DNA of 41,730 nt. It comes from a virus. This document shows, piece by piece, positions 29,755-35,885 of the stretch. Position numbers and translations under genes: made by a program. The DNA lies in the IMG/VR virus record IMGVR_UViG_3300046698_000118, positions 1-41,730 of that record; one strand, written 5' to 3'. Below the pieces are notes generated by a model, which was not told the DNA's origin, did no database searches, and saw only the letters and a program-made list of their open reading frames with translations. Within the stretch, counting starts at the first letter, position 1, and each line of letters opens with the position of its first letter.

Positions 29755-31421
29755 TTCAAAATATCTTCCGCGAGTTTTGATGGTATCACAGTCCGCTTTA
29801 CCCCATCAATCCATATTTCTTGCTCTTGGTCTGGTGGTCTATGGCTCCAAAATTGAATAACTGGATACGGGCTTTTATCTGGATTTTCCTGTTTCGAGCA
29901 ATCCATCGGGGAGTACAAATCAATGAAATCATGCAGGGCTACCGCGCTTAAAGTGGGTAGCTCTGCGAATTGCTGGGGATATTCGTTCTTTCCAGATTTG
30001 ACGTAATCATTGAACTTCATTTTGGTCTTTTGCTCAACCAGTTCGCGGGTTCTGGCGTAAAGTCCAAGATGATAAACCTCCGGGTGGCCCCTCATACCTT
30101 CATCGGGGCATGAGAATGGTAGTGCGTTTTCACAAGCAATTTTCCAGTTCCATATTGCCGGATGCCGTTTGGCAAGCGACTCGAAAGACTCATACCGCAA
30201 CATCGGCTTTCCGTTCTTGAAAAACGTCTCTGGAAATACCGGCGCTGTGAAAATGCAATCAGCGTCCCAATGGGCAACGTAGTCAGCGTCGGGACACCAT
30301 TCGTCCGAACGGCATTTCTGCATCAGGTGCCAGAGCATCCCCTTGCCCTTCCATTCGTAACCGCTCTTTACAGTGACGTTTTCAATTCCAACCTGACTGA
30401 TTATTTCACGAAGCGCGTGAACATCTTTGGTTGGAACAAGAATCGTAACGCCAGAGAATCCGATGGCGAATTTCTTTATTGATCGCAGACAATACTCCAA
30501 ATAGGAAAAATCATTCGCATAGGTAACTATGAAGATGCGAACCTTCTTTGCTGGAATTGACGCCACAGGAACGATTGGCGCTGCTTCCGCTGAAACCGCT
30601 TTCGGTTCCGGCCCCTTCCAATCGCTCTTGATTTGATGAACGCCAACAATCTTGCCCTCGGTCAACCATTGCTTCCGCTCATCCTCAGAACACAGGATAT
30701 TGCCATACCCGGAATAAATTGATTCTAGGCTGACGACATGCTGGTAAGAGTTTTCCTTGAACTCATTCCAAAGTTGAATCCCAATCTCGTAATCCCAAGT
30801 CTTTTGTGTTTTCGACAGTTCAATGTATTGCTGTGGCGTCCCCAAAACTTCCGGGAATATTTTCAACAGCCAATCCAGTCGGTAGATGGCAAAAGCACCA
30901 TTTGGGAAAATGCACGACGGCCTCTGCTCCGCAAGGTGGCTTGTGCCGCAAACCGATAGCGGCATTATCCGATTGCCAACTGACTTGGAAAGAAGCTCCT
31001 CAAATCCTTGTGCCGCTTTGCGGTTAAAAGAACACGGATTGAAAACAACCATTGACCCACCCATGATTGCGCTTGGATTCTTGGAAAGAAATTCCTGCCA
31101 GATAATGTCGTCCCATCCAGCAACATTCACGCGACAGTCATGTTCGAGTATCATTACATGGGTGTATCCCCTGTTTGCAGCAATGCGAAGTCCCAAAAAG
31201 AACACTAAATTGTTTACTGCCGTCCGGTTCTTTTCGGTCTTGGCGATTTCAACGTCACCGCTCAGCTTGAACACCACCGGCCATTCCGCACTGTAATTGT
31301 GGTCGGAATAAATGATGAGTTCGTGCTTGGCTGGAAAGTTCCGCATGTTGGCAAGGAAAGCAGACGCCCTCACCAATTTGGGCGGTGCAAGATACATCAG
31401 GATGCCTAGCTTTTCGTTCAT
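29751..31421 (-). CDS. two-domain glycosyltransferase
   Basis: A 556-residue protein. The N-terminal domain (1-270) is a GT-A-like fold with YTHVMILEHDCRV (86-98) as the metal-binding acidic motif and SAIMGGSMVVFNPCSF. The C-terminal domain (293-556) begins VRIFIVTYANDFSYLEYCLR and carries ADYVAHWDADCIFTAP (379-394) with the DxD pair Asp386/Asp388; it resembles the DUF6492 family. A linker of about 20 Ala/Pro residues joins them. GT-A enzymes transfer sugars from nucleotide donors. Start at 31421 chosen because it overlaps the upstream stop as ATGA. Placed between scaffold and capsid blocks, it may glycosylate virion or host surface components. Confidence 0.75.
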   Translation of the reverse strand: MNEKLGILMYLAPPKLVRASAFLANMRNFPAKHELIIYSDHNYSAEWPVVFKLSGDVEIAKTEKNRTAVNNLVFFLGLRIAANRGYTHVMILEHDCRVNVAGWDDIIWQEFLSKNPSAIMGGSMVVFNPCSFNRKAAQGFEELLSKSVGNRIMPLSVCGTSHLAEQRPSCIFPNGAFAIYRLDWLLKIFPEVLGTPQQYIELSKTQKTWDYEIGIQLWNEFKENSYQHVVSLESIYSGYGNILCSEDERKQWLTEGKIVGVHQIKSDWKGPEPKAVSAEAAPIVPVASIPAKKVRIFIVTYANDFSYLEYCLRSIKKFAIGFSGVTILVPTKDVHALREIISQVGIENVTVKSGYEWKGKGMLWHLMQKCRSDEWCPDADYVAHWDADCIFTAPVFPETFFKNGKPMLRYESFESLAKRHPAIWNWKIACENALPFSCPDEGMRGHPEVYHLGLYARTRELVEQKTKMKFNDYVKSGKNEYPQQFAELPTLSAVALHDFIDLYSPMDCSKQENPDKSPYPVIQFWSHRPPDQEQEIWIDGVKRTVIPSKLAEDILK

Positions 31422-31591
31422 AATGAAGCCAACCAAATGCAAAATCTGTTAATCAAAGCCTCGCCGCGTAGATGTCGTTCGTAATGCACGGTATGACCAT
31501 CGTGAATCTTGTAATACTTGAAAAATAAACACCACGGAAGCCGATGTTTTTCCTGTTCCCAAATTACTTTGTGTGAGTAATGTTCGTTCAT
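31418..31591 (-). CDS. small aromatic-rich protein
   Basis: A 57-residue protein: MNEHYSHKVIWEQEKHRLPW, then FFKYYKIHDGHTVHYERHLR. Seven His plus many Tyr and Trp residues. It overlaps the glycosyltransferase start (31418-31421). I cannot assign it; its position makes a glycosyltransferase partner conceivable. Confidence 0.5.
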   Translation of the reverse strand: MNEHYSHKVIWEQEKHRLPWCLFFKYYKIHDGHTVHYERHLRGEALINRFCIWLASL

Positions 31592-31605
31592 TTTTCAGGA
31601 CAAGG

Positions 31606-31803
31606 CTATTTCTTCCTTGCGATTAGAAAAAAATTATAGCCCGTTATATCAAAATCATTACAATCGGGCAGTAAAACCTCTGGATGCGTCAATTTTATGA
31701 TTGCACTGGCCGACCCAATTCCCCCCAACATTAAGGGTCGCCTTTCCAGAAATTCAGCAAGCAAATATGGAGACTGACATTTCGATCTGTTTTTCTTAGG
31801 CAT
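31606..31803 (-). CDS. small hypothetical protein
   Basis: A 65-residue protein with a basic start (MPKKNRSKCQSPYLLAEFLE), a middle GGIGSASAIIKLTHPEVLL and an end YNFFLIARKK. No motif recognised. It belongs to the leftward operon led by the HNH gene. Confidence 0.45.
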   Translation of the reverse strand: MPKKNRSKCQSPYLLAEFLERRPLMLGGIGSASAIIKLTHPEVLLPDCNDFDITGYNFFLIARKK

Positions 31804-31821
31804 AGTGGCAAACCTCTTTCA

Positions 31822-32094
31822 TCAGTTGCTCGCCGGTTCGACAGGTTTTGGTTGAGCAAGAACCACCACGTTTTGGTGCTGAAATAGTTTGCCCGTTGTG
31901 CTGCAAGGCGCATTCGGGCTTCTCACATCGCTGCACGGAAGGTAGAATTGCTCGCCCATTACAAGGTCGGTCATCTGGAATTTGCGGCAGCGCGGCAATG
32001 CCCCAAGTCGGTCGCCTTCCTCAACGGCTATAAAGTGGGCGCAATCTTTGCAGAACGGCATCGGTGGTTTGGGGGGCGAGGTTTGTTTAGCCAT
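31822..32094 (-). CDS. small zinc-binding phage protein
   Basis: A 90-residue protein: FCKDCAHF at 14-21, then RC at 35-36, LPCSDVRSPNAPC at about 52-64 and a GKLFQ end. Five cysteines in the pattern C-x2-C-x17-C-x17-C-x9-C should hold one or two zinc ions. Similar CxxC-H-F plus CSDVR-x-PxxPCG proteins occur near phage structural genes; function unknown. Confidence 0.6.
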   Translation of the reverse strand: MAKQTSPPKPPMPFCKDCAHFIAVEEGDRLGALPRCRKFQMTDLVMGEQFYLPCSDVRSPNAPCSTTGKLFQHQNVVVLAQPKPVEPASN

Positions 32095-32097
32095 AAA

Positions 32098-32541
32098 TTA
32101 TTTAGGGGTTTGATTTTGCTCGGTTTCTTTTGCCGCTTTGACGACAACTTTTCTGACCCACCTGAGAAACCACCGCTCGCCAGCAAGAACAGACGCCGTT
32201 CGAGCAGCTTTCCATTCTTCAAAAGACAGGGTTATTTTAACTATTTTATCACATTCTTGGAAGTTTTCCGGCTGTTCTCGATGTCTTAATTTCATGTGGC
32301 ATGACTTGCAAAGCCACAGGATTTCGTTGGTAACGTAATTAACATGATGCCCCTCTAGGTTCTCGGAATTAACCCCGCAGCCTTCGCAAGAGATGGCAGA
32401 CTTCGGTTTTTTCGCTCTTACCAAGTAACAAATTAACGATGCTGACGCGCCATATTTTCCAGCCACATCGTTGTAAGAATACCCGTCTTGAAGCATCTGG
32501 CGGATTTCTTTTTCGTGATCTCTCAATTTCGATTTGTTCAT
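32098..32541 (-). CDS. HNH endonuclease with N-terminal helix-turn-helix
   Basis: A 147-residue protein. Residues 12-42 (EIRQMLQDGYSYNDVAGKYG, then SLICYLVRA) form a likely helix-turn-helix. The HNH part has CEGC (52-55), EGHHVNY (63-69), LWLCKSCHMKLRH (75-87), with paired cysteines for zinc and His65/His66 as catalytic candidates. The C-terminal basic helix may bind DNA. It heads the leftward operon under a weak TTGCGT/TAAATT promoter. Either a mobile endonuclease or a packaging-related HNH nuclease. Confidence 0.8.
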   Translation of the reverse strand: MNKSKLRDHEKEIRQMLQDGYSYNDVAGKYGASASLICYLVRAKKPKSAISCEGCGVNSENLEGHHVNYVTNEILWLCKSCHMKLRHREQPENFQECDKIVKITLSFEEWKAARTASVLAGERWFLRWVRKVVVKAAKETEQNQTPK

Positions 32542-32809
32542 CTACTTGGACTAATTTACCAGCAAGAACCAGAAACGCAAGCACAAATTTGACATTTTCT
32601 TTCCGCGAGATTATTGCTCCATCAGCGATTGAAACTGTCACCCCCGGAGAAATCCGGCAGCGCGGGTGAAACCAACCGAAACTACGGTGGTATTGGTTGG
32701 ACAAAGTGATTCGGAAAACTACAAACCGAATCGGGGGTCACTTCCCCAACGCAACCGAAAAACGTCAGTCAACAATCACGCACAATTAACAATCAACACA
32801 TAAAATCAA
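32542..32809. promoter_or_regulatory. capsid-gene promoter and structured leader; divergent HNH promoter
   Basis: Rightward: TTGACA (32589-32594), 17 bases, TATTGC (32612-32617), predicting a leader of about 185 bases. The leader holds CACCC/GGGTG (32639-32668) around CCGGA-GAAA-TCCGG, a GNRA-capped hairpin; CCAACC (32672-32677) with GGTTGG (32695-32700); GATTCGG (32708-32714) with CCGAATC (32726-32732); and GGGG/CCCC (32734-32747). An A/C-rich, unstructured stretch without a ribosome binding site leads to ATG 32810. Leftward: TTGCGT (32580-32575), 16 bases, TAAATT (32558-32553) for the HNH gene. Confidence 0.45.
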
Positions 32810-34381
32810 ATGCCACTCAGCACTAGCCAATGCCAACAATTCCACTCGTATTTAGGCGCACGTCCGTATCCCTGGGACAAGAAAATCTCCGAAGATCGTT
32901 TCCCGCAGGAGTTCATCTACGCCGGGATGTACTCAACCAAAAAATGGGATTCTTTCACCGAAACCCAACATTTGTGGGAGCAAGTCCACGTTGCCCGCGC
33001 GAATGATCCTGGCATGTGGTCGCAGTTCTTTGCCGACCCCTGCTTGGGTGCGCCCTGCGCGATGAACATTCGCTACATCGGCCATGGTGTGACGCAGAAG
33101 AAATTCGGGCGTTACCGTCAGGAATACCGTTCATCGGTATTCTGCCTTGACCAGTTGAACACGATTGAGGAAGCCCCGCGCAAGCTGGACATCATCGTCA
33201 AGGGTTACAAGAACATCCCCGAAGAAGTCGCTGGCGGGTTCATCCGTCAACTGTCTTTGGTCAACGCTGGCACGACTGCCGAAGGCGGCGGTTTATGGTT
33301 GACTGGTGTGACCGATGCTTCCGGCAACCCTGTTGCGATTGATATGGACCCGGCGATGCTCGCCGTCAGCGCAGGTGGCGCGGCTGGCACAGTCAACGGT
33401 CTGTTCATCAATCTCAATGCGATTGGCGGTTTGGATGCACTGGTTACGGCGGGTAGTATTACTGCCGCGACAACGGCTGGTCTTTTGGCCAATATGGGAC
33501 AACTGAGCATGGAATATCTGGCCAACCAGCAGGAAGATTTGGCACTCGCCGGTTATCACAATCAAAAGATGGCCGTGAACGGCAAGTTTGAAATCACGAT
33601 GGATGGCACGACTTCGCGGCTGCTGACGGCTGCGAATCCCGCCCTGACCGCGCTTTACAAGGCGTCGGACTTCACCAAGGCTGGTGAGTTCTACGGCTTG
33701 GGCGTTGCTGCGGGCTGTGGTGACTGGCTGTTCAAGCGCGACAACATGCAGATGCGCTTCCGTTTCCGGTCGGACTTGGACGGCAAGACGCTTGCTGGTG
33801 GCGCACTTACCCGCGCTGTGTGGGTTGAGCAGATTCAGCCGTTTCAAAATGTGCCGGCTACGTTCGGCCTCAAACCCCTTCCGAATCCGCAATGGAAATC
33901 GGCTCCAATCCGCATTTACCACTGCTACAATCGCGATGCCCGAGAGATTTATGTGGGCGACATTACCAGCGTCAATTCCGAAATGAAGTTCGGTCTGGCG
34001 CGGTCGTTCATGGGCAAGTGGACATGGAAACACCCCGACCTGTTCAACGCGACCGATCCCGGCACTGGCACGGTCTGCCAATACGACAACGTGAAGCAGA
34101 ACATGGGTTTCTTCCTCGGCGAATATGACCTTGGCTGCAAAACGATCTATCCGAACATCGAACGCTGGTTCATGGCGCTTGGTGAGGCCACGCCTTACGT
34201 CCGCCGTCCGAACACGGTCACGCCGTCCGCTTACCCGACGAGCGCATCGGATTATCAGGACTTGGTTGCGTACAATCAGCACTGCGCTGACAACCCGCAA
34301 ATCTGGTCGCCGTATGATGTGAGCGAGAACCCGGATGGGACGCCGAACACGAATCCGTGGAGCACCTACGGTTACGCATAA
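32810..34381 (+). CDS. major capsid protein candidate
   Basis: A 523-residue protein without signal, membrane or cysteine-motif features. Sequence blocks such as QHLWEQVHVARANDPGMWSQ, YRSSVFCLDQLNTIEEAPRK, KWTWKHPDLF and VCQYDNVKQNMGFFLGEYDL suggest a large single-domain shell protein. Codon use looks noticeably more G/C-ended and regular than its neighbours, as expected for the most highly translated gene. It has its own promoter with a structured leader and is followed by a strong hairpin. The HK97 fold cannot be verified from sequence alone. Small decoration-like genes follow. Confidence 0.75.
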   Translation: MPLSTSQCQQFHSYLGARPYPWDKKISEDRFPQEFIYAGMYSTKKWDSFTETQHLWEQVHVARANDPGMWSQFFADPCLGAPCAMNIRYIGHGVTQKKFGRYRQEYRSSVFCLDQLNTIEEAPRKLDIIVKGYKNIPEEVAGGFIRQLSLVNAGTTAEGGGLWLTGVTDASGNPVAIDMDPAMLAVSAGGAAGTVNGLFINLNAIGGLDALVTAGSITAATTAGLLANMGQLSMEYLANQQEDLALAGYHNQKMAVNGKFEITMDGTTSRLLTAANPALTALYKASDFTKAGEFYGLGVAAGCGDWLFKRDNMQMRFRFRSDLDGKTLAGGALTRAVWVEQIQPFQNVPATFGLKPLPNPQWKSAPIRIYHCYNRDAREIYVGDITSVNSEMKFGLARSFMGKWTWKHPDLFNATDPGTGTVCQYDNVKQNMGFFLGEYDLGCKTIYPNIERWFMALGEATPYVRRPNTVTPSAYPTSASDYQDLVAYNQHCADNPQIWSPYDVSENPDGTPNTNPWSTYGYA

Positions 34382-34397
34382 GCGCCGGTCAACATTT

Positions 34398-34427
34398 GGG
34401 CGGGTTTGGAGCAATCCAAGCCCGCCC
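34398..34427 (+). repeat. strong hairpin with GNRA loop after the capsid gene
   Basis: GGGCGGG (34398-34404) and TTTGGA (34405-34410) pair with TCCAAG and CCCGCCC (34415-34427), a 13-bp stem with one G-U pair closed by the tetraloop GCAA. No T-run follows on either side, so it is more likely a 3' stabiliser or attenuator than a simple terminator. Confidence 0.55.
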
Positions 34428-34444
34428 CAAAACCAATATAAAAT

Positions 34445-34693
34445 ATGACCGACCAAAACCAAACTCCACCCGAAGCCGCTGGTGATTCGCTCGCCGCTGC
34501 CGGGGCTGACTCAAAAACCATTTCTGTTCCAGCCGATCTGTTGCCAGAAGCTAAACCGGGTGATACCTTCAAGGTGCAATCGGTTGCTGATGGCAATGTG
34601 ATGCTGGAACTTCAACCCGGCGAATCAGGCGAGGAAGATTGGGGCAAAGGTTTGCAGGAAGCCGCGCCACGAACCGATGAAGGGATGATGTAA
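34445..34693 (+). CDS. small acidic capsid-associated protein
   Basis: An 82-residue acidic protein: Pro/Ala-rich start, then TISVPADLLPEAKPGDTFKV and VMLELQPGESG, and an ending EEDWGKGLQEAAPRTDEGMM. The EEDWG-x-GL element also ends the scaffold-like protein (28114-29292). A beta-rich middle and its position right after the capsid gene make a decoration, head-maturation or second scaffold role plausible; none is shown. Confidence 0.6.
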   Translation: MTDQNQTPPEAAGDSLAAAGADSKTISVPADLLPEAKPGDTFKVQSVADGNVMLELQPGESGEEDWGKGLQEAAPRTDEGMM

Positions 34694-34695
34694 TT

Positions 34696-35124
34696 ATGTC
34701 AATGACACTTGTAGCACTACCACAAATCACGCCGCCGCCGACACGCGCAAGCAATAATGCGCTGTTGCAGGACATAGCGGTATTATCCGCTCTCAACCCG
34801 AAGGAGCGTTTGGCGCTAGCTGTTTATTTCAGGGCGAAAGAATTGGCCAATGACACCAGTTCGCCACTGACCAATTATAACCCTGCGGTTGCCGGTGATG
34901 TCACCGCGCTGGTTCAGGATGCCAAAACCGTGATGGGCAGCATCCCGGTTGGCGACCTTGCCATTGTTGCGCTGGCCATTGATTGGGCGAACTGCAAAGC
35001 TGTTTATGCGGCGTTGCCGTCTGACGTGGATACCCTACGGGGTTTGTTGGGGCATCTGGCTCGCCGGGACGATGATGAACTGCGCCGGATTTTGCTCTAT
35101 CTGCGCCTCGAAATTGGGGAATAA
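34696..35124 (+). CDS. hypothetical helical protein
   Basis: A 142-residue protein: an N-terminal Pro-rich stretch, then helices (LLQDIAVLSALNPKERLALA, VYFRAKELA; GDLAIVALAIDWANCKAVYA; DTLRGLLGHLARRDDDELRR). Short hydrophobic helices but no clear membrane span. It follows the previous gene by two bases and precedes a family of AIAAG-x-DRLS repeat proteins. Possibly a head-completion protein; unassigned. Confidence 0.55.
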   Translation: MSMTLVALPQITPPPTRASNNALLQDIAVLSALNPKERLALAVYFRAKELANDTSSPLTNYNPAVAGDVTALVQDAKTVMGSIPVGDLAIVALAIDWANCKAVYAALPSDVDTLRGLLGHLARRDDDELRRILLYLRLEIGE

Positions 35125-35130
35125 CGAATT

Positions 35131-35619
35131 ATGACCGCTGCCACCTTGCTTGCGGGTGCGCTGGCAGGAGGCGCGGACGAGTTAAGCCCGCGTGACTGCT
35201 GGCTGTGCTTGGCGTATCTCTACTCGACTGGCAATTCCGCTCAAATACAGATTGACGCCGCCATTGCCGCCGGTTGTGACAGGCTCTCAGATGGCGACAT
35301 TGAAAAGTGTCTGGCTTACATGCTGACCAGCGGGTCATCTCCCGTTCCTGGGCCTGTGAACCTGATACCAGCAGGGGCTCACTACAATGATTGGGCGTAT
35401 GATGTCTCAAATCTCCTCCAACCGGGGGGAACCTACAAACTAACTTGGGGCACAAACGAGTTGGATTTTTCCTATGGTAATTCTGTAACGATAGGGAACC
35501 CTGGCGCCGGACAAACATCTACATTCACTTATCCTCAAATCGGTGGTCCTGCCGATTTGGATGAAATAGGAGCTGTTAGCGCAGGTCTGCCCGTCACCGC
35601 AACCATCTACGCAATCTAA
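35131..35619 (+). CDS. protein with repeated LSxRD-CL module and beta domain
   Basis: A 162-residue protein. The N-terminal half carries two copies of a helical module: ADELSPRDCWLCLAYLYSTG and AAIAAGCDRLSDGDIEKCLA. The C-terminal half is beta-rich (GGTYKLTWGTNELDFSYGNS, FTYPQIGGPADLDEIGAVSA). The next gene carries a third copy of the module. Such modules before a variable beta domain look like a common attachment tag with exchangeable displayed parts, which is inference. Confidence 0.6.
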   Translation: MTAATLLAGALAGGADELSPRDCWLCLAYLYSTGNSAQIQIDAAIAAGCDRLSDGDIEKCLAYMLTSGSSPVPGPVNLIPAGAHYNDWAYDVSNLLQPGGTYKLTWGTNELDFSYGNSVTIGNPGAGQTSTFTYPQIGGPADLDEIGAVSAGLPVTATIYAI

Positions 35620-35636
35620 TTTAACACCAAACTATT

Positions 35637-35882
35637 ATGGATGCTCAAACTACACTTAATGCGGCGATTGCCGCCGGATACGACAGACTCTCGCCGCGCG
35701 ATGTCATGCTCTGTGCCCTGTATGGTGCAAGCAATGGGGGCGGTGGTAATGGCGGCTGGACGCACGGCGCAGGCTCTCCAATCGCCAACGGGATTTCGAC
35801 CACAAATTACGGCATTTACACGAACGACACAGACGGCACGTTTTGGACGGTATCAAACGGGGTCTGGATTGAAGAAGTTTAA
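35637..35882 (+). CDS. small protein sharing the AIAAG-DRLS module
   Basis: An 81-residue protein: DAQTTLNAAIAAGYDRLSPR, then DVMLCALYGASNGGGGNGGW, a Gly-rich hinge, and the C-terminal NDTDGTFWTVSNGVWIEEV. The first part matches the module of the 35131 gene; the end (SNGVW) matches the end of the secreted fibre-like protein at 15036. It appears to combine a common anchor with a fibre-type terminal motif. Confidence 0.6.
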   Translation: MDAQTTLNAAIAAGYDRLSPRDVMLCALYGASNGGGGNGGWTHGAGSPIANGISTTNYGIYTNDTDGTFWTVSNGVWIEEV

Positions 35883-35885
35883 TTT

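Noticed and set aside
33293-34462. Long open frame of 389 codons opposite the capsid gene
   Set aside because: Arg/Val/His-rich composition is that of an antisense shadow of a biased, highly expressed gene; no motifs, no start signal.
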